Assembly: GCF_004216495.1 (NCBI RefSeq)
Contig: NZ_CP034841.1
Span: 434,001-498,000, forward strand
DNA length: 64,000 bases
From: Mycoplasmopsis phocirhinis
GTDB taxonomy: Bacteria; Bacillota_I; Bacilli_A; Mycoplasmatales; Metamycoplasmataceae
Direction of reading: 5' to 3'
Shown one piece after another: positions 21,652-34,057 of the stretch (position 1 is the first letter of the stretch; every line of letters begins with the position of its first letter). The position numbers were made by a program, and so were the translations under genes. The notes under the pieces are model-generated. The model had not been told where the DNA came from and did not search any database. It saw nothing but the letters and a program-made list of their open reading frames with translations.

Positions 21652-23277
21652 ATGGAAAATAAAATAGTAAAACGAAAAATCGGTTTCATTTCCGTCATGC
21701 TAATTGCTGTTGGAAGTGCTATCGGTGCTGGAATTTTTTTTAAGGCTCAAAGTGTTTTAACTAACTCGCGTTCATCGCTTGCTCTAGCTATATTTTCCTG
21801 AATTTTAGCTGTATTTGCTTTAATTACCATGGCTTTAGCCATAATTGAAGTTGCAAGTGCTCAAAAAGATAATTTATCTTTTGTGGGTTGAAACCGGATT
21901 TTTAACCCAAGATGAGTACATAAAGCAAGTAAAAACTTTGTTATTTATTTAATGACACCATTAATCTTTTTTGCTCTACCTTTATATGCAATTTTATTTT
22001 TACAGACAGGTTTAGGAGTATTAAGAGGTACTGGTGGGGGTATTTTTACCTTCGGGACTGATGTTGATTGATTAATATGATTATTTATATTAATGGGTAT
22101 TAAGATTTATTTCATTTTAGTTTCAGGTTTAAATGCCAAAATAGGTAGCATTCACAATATCTTTTTTATTGTTACTAAATTCATTCCGATTGTTTTAGTT
22201 ATTGTAATTGGTATTGTGGCTGTTGCTCAAGGATACGGTCAAGATGTTAAATTAAATCTACAGCCAACTGATTTTGATATTAAATCTGGTTCGCCAATTG
22301 TTAAATATGGTTCGTTTGGTGTTATTTTAGGTGTATTTTTATCAATAGGTTCAATCTTTTTTGCATACGATGGCTTTTATGTAGCTGCTGGTTTGCAAAG
22401 TGAAATGAAACAACCTAAAAAAACTGGCTTAGCCTTATCAATGGGTATTTTAGCAATCACAATAATTTATGTTTCGATTGCGATATCAATGTCGTTGAGT
22501 GGTGGTGGTTTATTTGGTTTTGATGTTCTAATGAAAAAAGTGTTAGGTTCTAATGCTGGTCGCATTCTTTATGGAATTTTAACTATTTCAGTTTGTTTAG
22601 CAATTTTAGGAATTGTAAACGGCTATGCGATGTGAATTCCTAGATATGTAGAATCGCTACTAGCGATTGGTGAATTAGCATTTTGAGACAAATATATTAA
22701 TAAATTAAATCCACATAATCCAAAAATAGGAGCTATTTATACAATAATTATTGTTTCAACAACGAGCATAATTTTCACAATTATTGGAGCATTATTGTAT
22801 AAAAATGCTGATATTGGTTATTATGCATTTAGCAATGATGCTGCTCATACAATGGCTAATTTATACACATTTACTGATATTGTATCAAACTGAATTACTG
22901 TGTTTGGTTTTGTTTTTATAGGAGCAAGTATTATTGGTGCTTATATTAACCGTAAAACTAACAAAATTAGTGTTAATAAAGTTAAAGGATTTAAATTCTT
23001 TGCCATAAGTGCCTTAATTTTTATTACTTTAGCTCTTGGAGTACAAATTTTTCAACCTATTATTGATTTATTCTTATTAATTGGTTTTGATAGAAAACAA
23101 TTCCCTGATGCATTCAGTAATTTATTGGTCGCTAGAATGATGATAGTATTAATGTTAATTATTTTTATTGTTGCGATATTTACTATCACCCCGATTGAAG
23201 ATTATTTACACAAACGCAAATTTGGTTCAATCCAAAAATATAACGAATATAAACAAAAAATTTTAACTAATAAATAG
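21652..23277 (+). CDS. Amino acid permease, APC superfamily
   Basis: 541 residues, joining frames across TGA (Trp) codons. About 12-13 membrane segments. The first has the APC hallmark VGSAIGAGIFFKAQ, the unwound GSxxGxGI substrate helix. FVGWNRIFNPRW and a later GxVNGYAMW segment follow. Imports an amino acid with H+ or by exchange; the substrate cannot be told. No Shine-Dalgarno sequence precedes the ATG at 21652. Followed by a terminator at 23330. Confidence 0.85.
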
Positions 23278-23329
23278 TTACACTTTGACAATTATTAAAA
23301 ATTTTAGCCTACATAACCTATATGTAGTT

Positions 23330-23352
23330 ACTAACACCACTGGTGTTAGTTT
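23330..23352 (+). terminator. Terminator after amino acid permease gene
   Basis: ACTAACACC/GGTGTTAGT stem with ACT loop and TTTTTT tail. Confidence 0.8.
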
Positions 23353-23424
23353 TTTATTCAACAAGTTTTATATGCTCATTTAAATACACTTTTTTTAGTA
23401 TAATAAATTAATTAAAGAGGAAAA

Positions 23425-25086
23425 ATGCAATTTACTAGTATCTCTATTGCGATTATTTTTGCCCTAGCAAGTCTTGGTTTGTTTATTTTTTCAACTAAAA
23501 AACTTTCTAATTCATTAAAAATTTTAGGAGATAGCAAATTTAAACAAATTTTGCTTTATATTTCTAAAAATAATTTTATTTCGCTACTTATAGGTACTTT
23601 ACTAACAACTCTAATTCAATCTTCGGATGGGGCGGTTGCTTTAATTATGAGTTTATTAGCCGCTCGCTTTATTAATTTACGTAGTGCTATTGCTTTTTTA
23701 TTAGGAGCTAATATTGGTACAGCTACAACATCTTTAATAGTTTCGTTTCAAGCAAATTTTGCTTTCACCGAATATTTTATTTTATTAATTTTTGTAGGTG
23801 TTTTTGGCACATTAATCTTTAAAAAAACCAGTCTTATAAATTTATTCACTATTTTAATTTCCATTGGAATGATTTTCTTTTCTTTAAAAATTATGTCTTC
23901 AGCTGCCAAAGAAATAGTTAAAAGTGAATTTTTTGTTAATGCTGTTAAATTTGTTGGTATAAATCCATGAAGTTCGTTTTTATTTTCGTTTATTCTAACT
24001 GGCATTTTACAATCTTCAAGTGCATCAATAACTTTGTATCAAATTATGTACACTAGTTCGCAAAATTTGTTGAATTTGAATTCTGCTATTGGCTTAATTT
24101 TTGGAGCAAATGTTGGTACCACACTCACAGGTTTAATTATTGCGTATAGCTCCAAAAATATTAATTCCAAAAAAATTGCAATTGTTTGAGGCATAACAAA
24201 TTTATCAATCTCAATTTTATTGTTATTTTTTTTAAGTCCATTAGGTTATTATGCTGATTTTATAAATTTGATTATTTCGCCAAAAAATAAATCTTTACAA
24301 CTTTCAATTGCTCATTTATTTTTTAACCTTATTTTGGTAAGTATTTTTATTTGATTAATTAAACCTCTTGAAAATTTAGTTAACAAAATCACTCGCGATA
24401 AGTTTAATAGGCGTGAATATGAAATTATACTTCCACATGAATTAATTAACCAAAATACTTATTTAGCAATTAAAGCCAGCCAAAAAGCAATTCAAATCCA
24501 ATCAAAAATTGCGCTCAAAGGTTTTAACTTATTAAATGCATATATTCAAAACATTGATAAAAATAAAATTGATGAATTTGATAATTTGGCTCATATTGTA
24601 GATACATCACGACACGAAATCTATAAATATTTGATAAAAATTAATACTAAAAAAATGTCTAAATATGATTCAAAATTACATTTATCGCTAGTTTTATCTT
24701 CACAATCAATTGCCAAAATAATGCATTTAGGTACAAAAATAATTGCTGAATTAAAATTTTTAATTAAAACACACAAACACTCAAAAACCAATTTAGTTCA
24801 ATTGATTTTACATGAAATTAAAGATTTAATCAATATTATTCAATCGTTAATTGAAAACGTTTCTAAACAATTGCAAAATTATTCCCAACAACAAAGTTCG
24901 TTGATTTCAAAGTTAAAGGAAAATGTAGATTCATTGTCTTTTGAATTTTTAAATTTATATATTGATAAACTTAAAAACAATACAGTTATTAATTATGATT
25001 TTGATTACAGTAGATTGTTAAGAAGCATTGAAAGAATTGCTCATCATTGTTTAAGAATAGATAAATATATGCAAAACACAATTTAA
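23425..25086 (+). CDS. Na+/phosphate cotransporter, NptA/PNaS type with PhoU-like tail
   Basis: 553 residues after reading TGA as Trp. It has the two inverted QSS repeats of the Na/Pi cotransporter family: TLIQSSDGAVALIMSLL near residue 62 and GILQSSSASITLYQIM near residue 195. Each is followed by a GANIGT/GANVGTT motif. The last 220 residues are helical and soluble and resemble a PhoU domain (ASQKAIQIQS, RSIERIAHHCLRIDKYM). Role: phosphate uptake driven by Na+. It starts with AAAGAGGAAAAATG and stands alone between terminators. Confidence 0.9.
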
Positions 25087-25091
25087 TAACA

Positions 25092-25117
25092 AAACGAGCA
25101 AAACATTGCTCGTTTTT
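25092..25117. terminator. Terminator after Na/phosphate cotransporter
   Basis: AAACGAGCA/TGCTCGTTT stem with AAACAT loop and T-run, between convergent genes. Confidence 0.8.
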
Positions 25118-25136
25118 GGTATTAAAATTTAACTAT

Positions 25137-25799
25137 TTATTTTTTTTTAAGATAATTATTTAATTTAGACACATATAAAACACCCGAGAAAATACTAAAA
25201 CCAAGTGCGATAATTAAAGGAATATTAATCGCTCAACGAATAATTTGATTGATATTAGGGTTTGAATTAAAAATAAAATTAGGTTGAATAATCATTATTA
25301 TTAATGCGGCGATTATTCAAAATGTTGTGATTAAGGTTTTAATTTTGCCCCATTTTGAGGCTGAAATATCAATTTTATAATTTTTCATTACGATGCGAGC
25401 ACCATCAACTATTAAATCACGCACAACAAATAATATTACTAAAATAAAAGGAATAAAATTTTGTGATGCAACAGTTAAAAAGATTAAGGTAGATGTTGTT
25501 ATTAATTTATCTGCAATTGGGTCTCATATTTGACCAAAAACGCTAACAATATTATATTTTCGTGCTAAAAAACCATCCAAATAATCTGTGGCCATTGCAA
25601 TTACAAAAATTAGTAAAATTAACGAAGCAAGTATTCTTTGACTAATAAGTTTTCAAAAATTACTAATTGAAAAAAATACTAAATTTGAAGAAATACTAAT
25701 ATACAAACTCATAATTAAAATTATAGGTATCATTAAAAACATTCTTGACAAAGTTAATTTATTTGGTAAATTTTTATCAATTTGTTTACTTGTTTTCAT
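25137..25799 (-). CDS. pgsA: CDP-diacylglycerol-glycerol-3-phosphate 3-phosphatidyltransferase
   Basis: 220 residues with the CDP-alcohol phosphatidyltransferase motif D-G-x2-A-R-x8-G-x3-D-x3-D, seen here as DYLDGFLARKYNIVSVFGQ followed by IWDPIADK. It starts NKLTLSRM, typical of PgsA, and has about five to six membrane helices. It makes phosphatidylglycerol phosphate, the first step to PG and cardiolipin in the membrane. The gene starts within the end of the upstream minus gene (14-bp overlap), so the two are coupled. Confidence 0.92.
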
Positions 25800-26295
25800 T
25801 ATAAAAATTCTCAATTTTTGTGTTTACTTGTTCAATAGTTTCTTTATTTAATTCTTTATCAATTAGTTCCATTTCTTCTTTAAGATAGTTTAAACTTTCA
25901 ACTAAACTATTCCAAGTAGTTGAGCGTGTGTCTCTTAATTTAGCATAGTGTTGTAATAATTTTTTTGTATCAGGATTTGAAACTATATATTCTTTAAAAT
26001 CTGCTTCTGTTTGTAAATTTAAAAGATATTTACGAGCGTTATCAACAATATATGACATTTTAAATTCACCAACACTTGGTTTGAATTGTTTTAATAAATC
26101 TTGATTTTTTTTGTAAAGCAAATTAAGATTTATTACTACTAAATCTTTTGTGGATGACGCATTAACTTTATACATTAATTCTCTTTTTTTTCTTTTTTTC
26201 TTATTTAAACGGTCTTTAACTGCTGAATAGATAAAAAAAGTTATTAATAAAGCGATTACTACTCCAAAAATTATCCAAATTGTATTAGATGGCAT
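25786..26295 (-). CDS. Small N-terminally anchored helical protein
   Basis: 169 residues, strong ribosome site (CAGGAGGAAAAATG). One membrane helix (IWIIFGVVIALLITFFIYSAV) followed by a very basic stretch (RLNKKKRKKREL), so the remainder is cytosolic. The remainder is helical and charged, with a coiled-coil-like end. Overlaps pgsA by 14 bp. I do not recognise the family; position suggests a membrane or lipid-related role. Confidence 0.75.
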   Translation of the reverse strand: MPSNTIWIIFGVVIALLITFFIYSAVKDRLNKKKRKKRELMYKVNASSTKDLVVINLNLLYKKNQDLLKQFKPSVGEFKMSYIVDNARKYLLNLQTEADFKEYIVSNPDTKKLLQHYAKLRDTRSTTWNSLVESLNYLKEEMELIDKELNKETIEQVNTKIENFYNENK

Positions 26296-26396
26296 TTTTC
26301 CTCCTGAATTAGATATTGTTTAATTATATTAAATAATCAAGATTATTCAATTTAATACTTAAATTAATATAATTTTAAATCTAAATTTATTATATG

Positions 26397-26402
26397 TATA
26401 AT
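26397..26402 (+). promoter_or_regulatory. -10 box giving a probably leaderless mRNA
   Basis: TATAAT ends only 6 bp before the ATG at 26409 and there is no ribosome site, so transcription should begin at or next to the start codon. Confidence 0.5.
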
Positions 26403-26408
26403 TTTGCT

Positions 26409-27659
26409 ATGAAATTTAAAAAAAGTCTAACTTTATCATCTTTATTATCCTTAACTCCAGCTGTGTTTTTAAGTGCGTCTTGTGATAACCGAGACGCTAA
26501 TAAAAATTTTGTTGCGTATAAAAACGCTTTTGAGCAAGCACAGCAACTATATAATGAAGTTAGAGATATTGAATATGTTTCAGATTCAAATTTAGCCAAA
26601 TTTAGCATAATTGATAAATATTTAAATTTAGATTTATGAAATTATTTACAAGCACTTCAAAATCAAAATTACCAAGATAACGAAATTAATAATTTAGGTT
26701 TAAAAGTCAATAAAAATATTGAATTAATTAATAATATCCTTAATGACAACGACACAGCTGATATTGAAAATATTCAGTCAAGAGTATTAAAAAAATCAGC
26801 TGATTTAGAAAAATTAATTGATAGTTTTCGTCTTGAACAATTCCCGTTATTTTTTGCTTTTGAACATTTATATAAACACCACCAACAGCGTTTAGACCAT
26901 GCAACGCAAGCAAAATCTAGTTCAATATTAAAAATTATTGAAAATCACTTTGATAATTTATTAAATTTCATTTCAGACGAACAAATACAATTAAAATTGA
27001 ATTCAATTTATAATAGCAAACAAAAATACTCATTATTAAATCAAGAATTTAATTTATTAAGTGAAAAATTGGATCAAAAATCACAAATTAATCAGTATAT
27101 AAATGGCGTTTATGTTGATAATTGAAACCAATTAAAAACAGACGCAGCTAAATTTAATGATCAAGTTTTTTTGGCCAATCAAAAGTATAAAATTATTGAT
27201 TTTAATTTTATATTTGCTTATTATTTAGATTACATTTTTAATTCAAATTCACATTTAAGCCCATCTAATAACCAAATTGATGTCGATAAAATTAAACAAA
27301 GTTTGCAATTAAGTTACAAGATTAATTATTTTTATTACCAAAATGTTTTAACTAGGTATCATAAATTTACATCGTGTTTGTGAAAAATTGGTCCTAAAGG
27401 ACCACAATTTTTAAAAAAATATTCTTTTTTAGGTCGCTTGAATGATTACACAAAAAATATTAATAAATCCAATAAAATATTTGCACAATGAAACCTGAAA
27501 TTAAACAATAATCAAGCAATTACTTACACAGATGATTTTAGAGTTGATTTACCTTATTATTTGCGTTTATATGATGATCAAATTATATGAACAAATGCTC
27601 ATCAAAGTTTAACTAATTCACGTGCTTATCAGCAAAATTTTGGCAATCAAGATTGCTAA
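26409..27659 (+). CDS. Lipoprotein of unknown function
   Basis: 416 residues with TGA as Trp. Start at 26409 (MKFKKSLTLSSLLSLT) chosen over the in-frame ATG at 26394, which lies inside the -10 region. Lipobox S-A-S-C at about residue 25. The rest is a long helical, Asn/Gln/Lys-rich domain without recognisable motif; a segment CLWKIGPKGPQFLKKYSFLG near residue 325 stands out by its Gly/Pro content. Stands alone, separated from the next gene by a promoter. Confidence 0.75.
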
Positions 27660-27741
27660 AATTTACTTTGTTTTAATGTGCTTTCAATTATATAATTTTA
27701 GTATAAATATGCCATAATTAAACCTTAACAAAGGAGAGCGG

Positions 27742-28635
27742 ATGAAATTTAAACCAATTAATGATACTTCAACTATAGAAATGGTTAAAGCTGATACCGA
27801 TTTAAAAATTGTTTCGTCAAAAAAAACCTATGATACACAAAATCAATATTCAAATCGTGAAAGATCAACCATTAGAACTGAAACAAATATTAAAACGATT
27901 AATATTACTTTGTCCTTTTTAATTATGTTTGTATCATTATTTTTCATTGCTTCATCTTTTTTTAAAATTCCCCCTTTTAATGAAAAAAATTATATTGGTT
28001 ATGTTGTAGTTTTTAGTTTTTGTGCTTTTATATTTTTTGCTCTTGGGATTAAAAATGCCATTGAAAAAAGAGCGTGAAAAAAAGCAATTGAACTTAATGG
28101 TGCGTCGCGAAATATGGGTGATTATGCTTTAAACAATACTTTTCATATTGCTTATCGTTCGATTATTTTAAAAAATATCAATTTAACTTGAATTTTAGTT
28201 TTTATACTCACTTATGTTGGTGTAATTACAGCTGTGATATACGGTTTATACAACATTGGCAAAGTTGATTTTGAACTTGATGTGTTTGGTGGAAAAATTA
28301 TTACTAATTTAGATTTTGCCAAGTGACTAGATTCTGCTTTTGGTAATACTTTATTATTTTGTCTTATTTCAGTTTTATCAATGAGTGCGTTGATTGTTTT
28401 TTATGTAATAATGCGTTTAGTTGATAAAAAGAGATTGAGCGATTTAGAAAATTATTTAGGCGATAGAAGCGTTCAAATTCATGAACAGATTCAAAAGGCC
28501 AAAAAAGATAGAAACCGAGCCTGAGGAATTGCATATGCTGTTTTAGTTATTTTGACTATTCTAATTCCACTTGCTCTTATAGTTTTTGCGATTTGAAGAG
28601 CAATTAGACGCAAAAAAGTTAAATTAATTAAATAA
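27742..28635 (+). CDS. Four-helix membrane protein
   Basis: 297 residues, ribosome site AAAGGAGAGCGG. A polar N-terminal segment of about 50 residues precedes helices at about 53-75 and 84-104. An amphipathic loop (AIELNGASRNMGDYALNNTF) and helices at about 150-173 and 206-232 follow, then a cytosolic helix and a final helix with basic tail (RRKKVKLIK). No family recognised. Several TGA codons are Trp. Confidence 0.7.
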
Positions 28636-28777
28636 CTTCGCTTTTGTGGAGTTTTTTATTGATTTAGTTAATATATACTAGAAATTTAAAGTTAAATTTT
28701 ATATAATATTAATGCTTATTATATATAAGGGGTAAAAACAGATAAGCAATCTCGCTAATGAGGTTATGAAAGGAATT
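28636..28777 (+). promoter_or_regulatory. Promoter and leader of nuclease/ABC operon
   Basis: TATAAT at about 28699-28705 is the best -10. The roughly 70-nt leader ends in GAAAGGAATTATG, which fixes the start at 28778; an in-frame ATG at 28766 has no ribosome site. The segment CTCGCTAATGAG could form a weak stem; I could not match it to a riboswitch class. Confidence 0.45.
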
Positions 28778-31009
28778 ATGAAAAAAAATAAATTATTATT
28801 ATCAGGGTCACTTGTGGCATTGGCTGCTCCGATTTCACTTGTCGCTTGTAATAAAGAAACTAATTTTGACACAAAACGCCAAAAACTAAAATTTAGCGTT
28901 ACATTTTCACGTGATCGTGCACAATGAAATGCTGTTGATGGAGTTATAAAAGTTTATAATCAAGAAGTTGAAAAAAAACGTAAAGCACTTCAAGAAGAAA
29001 TTAATCAATTAAAATCTTCAAACGCAGACAAAAATACAATCAACCAAAAACAAGCTGAATTAGACACATATATGGAGGTTGAACTAATTCAAGATGGTTC
29101 AGGTTATGGTAGCGGTCACCAAAATATTTTGAGTGCTCTAAAAAATAACGATACAGTTAAATTACCTAATTTAACCGTTAATTACGGAGCAACAATTGCC
29201 GAAATTGTAAATTATGGACGTCAAGTAGATCTTTCTGATCAAAAATATGGTGATTTAAAAATCGAAAGAAATACATTTGAAGATAGATTTACAGCAAATA
29301 ACGATAAAATTGACGGTGCCAAAGCCGGTGGGTTTTACTCTGTTCCTTTCCTAAAATCTACACATGCTTTTGGTATCAACGGACCAATTTATAAATATGT
29401 TTTAAAAACACTTAAAGACAATGGTTATACTATATCTGAAGATTTAGTTAGCGACTTTAAAGTTGGTGGTAGTGATTGAAATGCTGATATAGAAGTTATT
29501 AAAACTGTGCCTTATTTTGGTCCTGCTAAATCTAAAGAAAAAATTGAAGCAATATTTACCGAAGCTAAATATCCAGGTAAAAAAATAGATAAATCACATT
29601 TTGAAGAATTTACCAAATTTATTAAATTTATTACTGACGCAATTCAAATTTTTGAATCATCATCTTCAACTAATTCAACTGTTTCGTTATTAGGTATTGA
29701 TGATCCGGCCAGAATTTTTGGTACAGTGTTATACTCAAAAGTAAATGGCAACGATGAAGAAATGGCTATAAGAGTAACTACTAGTGCTACAGGAGCTGTT
29801 ACTGTTGGTTTTGAATCGCTTTCAGATACAGAATCGGTTGCATACAAAAATAACGATGAAATTTATAAATTAATCACAAACGCTGTTAAAAGCGGTGCAC
29901 TTAGAATTTTTGGTGGCGGTTCATACTCTTCTTCAGAACAAACTCAACATAAAATTGGTGCCAACTTTGGTTCAACAGCCGGTTACGTACACAATTTTAT
30001 TAAAACTGAGACTTTAAGAACTACAATTAAATTACTTACTACTAAGGATTCTAAACCTGTAACTATATCTTCTACTGATTTTGGTTTAGCTAAATTAGTA
30101 GAAGATAAAGATAATAATGAAAATAAACCAGCTTTAAATTATGGTAGTTTTACTAATAAATTTTTCAAATCAAACGAAGAAGTAAAAGAACAATATTACT
30201 GAAAATCAGTTGACACAGCAAGTGATTCAATTTATGATGTTTTAAATACCACAGCCGCTTCAACAGATAAAGATACAACATATATTATTAAAGTTAAAGA
30301 TACCGAAAAAGATTTATTGGCTTATTTAGATAGAACATATACAGGAACTGATAAACTTTTAACTAAATTAGGAACAGTAGATCAATATGAAAGATCTAAA
30401 AAATCTGGTACTTATGTGTTATATAAATCTAACAATCCTATAACAACAGATTCATCTACAAGTGAATATCAAATTACTCTTCCTACAGCTCCTACAACTT
30501 TACAAGAAGAGGAATTAGTTGTTAAATATCCACCTAGAAAATATAATGAAAATTCATTAATTTCTACTTCATTTTTACAAGGCCCAAATTTATATGTAAT
30601 AGATAATGGCGAAAAACAAAATAAAGCAACTTTAAGATTTTTAAAATGAACATTTAATAATCAAGCGCAATTTAATTTTGACCCTAGACGAAAAGAAACA
30701 GCATTAAGTTTTATTTCAAAAACCGCTTCTTACGTAATTCCTTATAAAGGTTTTGCTAATGACACTGAACTTCAAAAATCAAGTGAATTTAAAAATAATA
30801 AATATTTATCATTATCATTTGACTTATTTAAAGATGTAAATGCTAGATGATATGAAGAACCAACAAGTAAATTTGCAAACCAATTTAGAGATTCAATTAA
30901 TTCGGCATATAAAACCGAAGCTGAATCAATTCGTGAATCTGGTAAAACACCAGCAGCTTTTGATAAATTTGTTGCCGCAATTAATAAAACAGTTAAAAAT
31001 TTTAAATAA
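28778..31009 (+). CDS. Lipoprotein, substrate-binding component of ABC importer (MG185-like)
   Basis: 743 residues with TGA as Trp. Signal MKKNKLLLSGSLVALAAP then ISLVAC with lipobox Cys at about 24. After KLKFSVTFSRDRAQW comes a long coiled-coil insertion (EKKRKALQEEINQLKSSNAD), then regions with the feel of an extracellular solute-binding protein (NILSALKNNDT, VPYFGPAKSKE, FLKSTHAFGINGP). It is first in an operon with a nuclease and an ATPase/permease trio, the same order as MG185-MG189 of Mycoplasma genitalium. Probable role: capture of the substrate at the membrane outer face. Confidence 0.78.
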
Positions 31010-31023
31010 TTTATTTTTTTATT

Positions 31024-31050
31024 CAACATTTATGTCTTTGGCATAAATGT
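31024..31050 (+). other. Intra-operon hairpin
   Basis: AACATTTATG/CATAAATGTT perfect 10-bp stem with 7-base loop between the binding-protein gene and the nuclease gene. The following bases are TATTAAAT rather than a T-run, so it may be a partial terminator or an mRNA-stabilising stem that raises binding-protein level over transporter level. Confidence 0.55.
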
Positions 31051-31066
31051 TTATTAAATAAAAATT

Positions 31067-31915
31067 ATGAAAATAAAAAAATTAATTTTACCTTTATCTC
31101 TGATTTTAATGCCATTGCCCATTGCTTTAAGTGCCGCGTGTCAATCCGATTTACCTCTTGATAAAAACCATAAAACTGAATGAAATTCTAGTATACATTT
31201 AGATTCAACAAATAAACGGATTAAAAATTATGTTTTTAGAGCACAAATAAGTAATCATTTTGATGGTGATACTGTTGAAGTTCTAGCGCTAGAAGATAAA
31301 CCAATTGCTGGGATTGAAAATAATCATAAATATAGATTAAGAATAGCAGGTATAGATACACCCGAAAAAAATGTAGGTGGTAATCCGGCAAATGAAACTG
31401 AATATAAATGAGCTCTTAAAGCCTCTGAATTTGCCGAAAATACTTTAAAGCTTAATCAAATTGTTTATGTATTTGCCACTGGTTTAGATTCGTTTAAAAG
31501 AATAACTGCCGATGTGTTTTTTAACTACGATATCGATAAGCCAAATTCTCTAGACGAAGTTGATAAATCATATAGTGTAGAAATAACTAAAGCTGGTTGA
31601 ACATTGCCATTTAATGCTAATAATGGTTTAGGAATTCGGATTAAAAGTCCATATACTTTAGAATGATATACATTTAGAATGCTGGGCATGGCTTTAAAAT
31701 TTGCTTACGATAATCAAAAAGGTTTTTTTGCTGTTAATAAAGGCGAGAAAAGAAAAAGTATTCAAGAATTTGCAAAAATTTACCAACTAAAACCAATAAA
31801 TAATAACTACATAAATTTTTGAGCATATCAAAAAAATGCTCGTAATGAAATTGACAATGTTTTTAACATTGAAAATGACGAAAATGTCTACACCCCAGAC
31901 GATGAATATAAATAA
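31067..31915 (+). CDS. Thermonuclease-like membrane nuclease lipoprotein (MnuA/MG186-like)
   Basis: 282 residues with TGA as Trp. Signal MKIKKLILPLSLILMP then LPIALSAAC, a lipobox with Cys at about 25. Staphylococcal nuclease fold: FDGDTVEVL (catalytic/Ca Asp), YRLRIAGIDTPEKN (Arg and Glu catalytic segment), ASEFAENTLKLNQIV, then SFKRITADVFF. Cleaves DNA and RNA at the cell surface; such nucleases provide nucleotide precursors to mycoplasmas. Its location between the binding lipoprotein and ABC genes supports import of cleavage products. Confidence 0.9.
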
Positions 31916-31930
31916 TTAAAGGAAATCATT

Positions 31931-34057
31931 ATGAAAGATAATAACCCAGAAATGTTAAATGAAAAACGTCATGGTTTTCTAGCTTCGGATTATGCTGAAT
32001 ATGAAAAAATTCTTGCCAATGTCCTTGCAAAACAAGAACAAAAAGATCTACCAGCTATTGAACTAAAAAACGTGTATATTGATTTTGGTGAAACTCTTGC
32101 TGTTGATGATGTTAGTTTTAAAATTCCCGAAGGAAAACTAGTTACTTTACTAGGTCCATCTGGTTCAGGAAAAACAACTGCATTAAACGCTATTTCAGGT
32201 CTATTAACAATCAGTAGTGGCAAAGTGCGTTTTTACGGTAAAAATGTAACAGCATTAACTCCTCAAAAACGTAAAATTGGTTTTGTATTTCAAAACTATG
32301 CTCTTTATCCACATATGAGCGTTTATGATAACATTGCCTTTCCTCTAAAAAATGATGCAAGCTGAAAAAACGATGTTATTACAGCAAGTTTAATTGCTAA
32401 AACCAAAATTAATAATATTTATTTAGAAGCATTAGGTGCGAGTGAAGAAGAACGCAATAATTACTTACAAACTGTTATTAATACCAGAGCCATTATGGAT
32501 GAATTGGAAAGATTAGCAGCAAAATCTATTTCACACCGCCGCAAAAAACTTTCTCAAGCTCAAAGTAATTACAAATTAGCCCTAAATAAATTTGAAGCTA
32601 AATCAACTATTCTTTCAAAAAACGTTTTAAAACGTTATGAACAACTAAAAGAAGATTACAACAAAATTGTTTCAAATATTATTCATCAGCATCAACTTAA
32701 TAAGGCGAACGGTGTTATAGTTGAGCATAAAAATTTAGATATTAAGGATGAAATTGTGGCTTCAGGTTTATTAAATTTTAAATCTCCTCAAGTTACACAA
32801 AACGACAAACCAACTCGTTATGATTGAGTGTTTATTAATAAATTTTTAGCACTAGAATCATTATATAAACAATATCAACAACTAAATGCTAAAGTTGCTG
32901 CGCAAGATAAAATGCAATTTTCTAAAGCTGATGCGATGAAATTAGCTAAAATGGAACATAAACTTTTACGTAACCAAGCAAGAGTTAAATACTCAATGAA
33001 AATGAGTGAAATTTTAAAAGAAAATGTGCCAATTATCACTAAATTTAAGCAAGAATTAAAAGATGCTGAAATGGAATTAAAAACCATAAGTAACGACGAA
33101 GTCAAAAGAGCTCAACGCAATTTGAAAATAATTCCAAAAATTATGAAAAGCGAATATGCTCGTTTAGAAAGAGATTTAGACGCAAAATATGGTTTTAAAA
33201 ACCATATGAAAAAAGATTTAAAATTACGTAATTTTGAATTTTCACAATCGCAACGAGATTTAATTGAGCAATACTCTAAAGAAGTTGTGAGTATTAAACA
33301 AGCAATTCACCGTGATGTTTTAGAAGTAGCAAAACGTGTGGAGATCTTGCCAATTTTACAAAAAAAACCAACAAGATTATCAGGTGGACAGCAACAAAGA
33401 GTTTCAATTGCTAGAGCCATTGTTAAAAAACCTAAAATTTTATTAATGGATGAACCTTTGTCAAATTTAGACGCAAAATTAAGAATTAATACTAGACAAT
33501 GAATACGCGAAGTTCAACAAAGTTTAGGTATTACTACAGTTTTTGTTACTCACGATCAAGAAGAAGCGATGTCAATTTCTGATATTATTGTGTGTATGTC
33601 AACTGCTAAAGTTCAACAAATGGGAACTCCAATGGAGTTATACAATAAACCAGTTAACCAATTTGTTGCTCGCTTTTTAGGCATGCCAGAAATGGGAATT
33701 ATACCTTCACAATATGTTGAAGGAGAATTAAAAGTAAATGATGTTCACATTCCTGGAATTAAATTAAAAGGTAAAGATAATGCTTCAGTTAATGTTGGCG
33801 TGCGTGCTGAAGATTACCAAATTGTTTTTGAAAATGTTGATAATGCTCAATTCCACGGAATCATTACAACTGTAGAACAATTTGGTAAAGAATCAAAACT
33901 AATTGTGAAATTAAATGACGATATTAAATTGAACTTTTTAGTTCACAATAAACACGATTTTAAAATTAATGACCAAATTCACTTTAACATTCCAACAGAT
34001 AGATTACACATTTTTGATTCAATTAGCGAAGAAAGAATTGAATACTATGTTCAGTAG
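31931..34057 (+). CDS. ABC importer ATPase with long coiled-coil insert (UgpC/MG187-like)
   Basis: 708 residues against about 370 for ordinary MalK/UgpC proteins. Walker [10 protein letters not shown] at about residue 75; Q-loop [18 protein letters not shown] at about 120. A helical insert of about 320 residues (about 150-470) full of Lys/Glu coiled coil separates it from the signature [10 protein letters not shown] at about 483 and Walker B ILLMDEP. H-loop [10 protein letters not shown] and a TOBE-type C-terminal domain follow. TGA codons inside are Trp, so the apparent breaks are not frameshifts. Energises the two permeases downstream; the insert is also a known trait of mycoplasmal homologues. 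Confidence 0.9.

Noticed and set aside
28728-28777. Riboswitch in the leader of the nuclease/ABC operon
   Set aside because: I could not place conserved bases of any class; only a weak three-base-pair stem is seen.
31931-34057. Frameshifted or broken ABC ATPase gene
   Set aside because: All pieces are in one frame; the breaks are TGA codons only, and all ATPase motifs are present in order.
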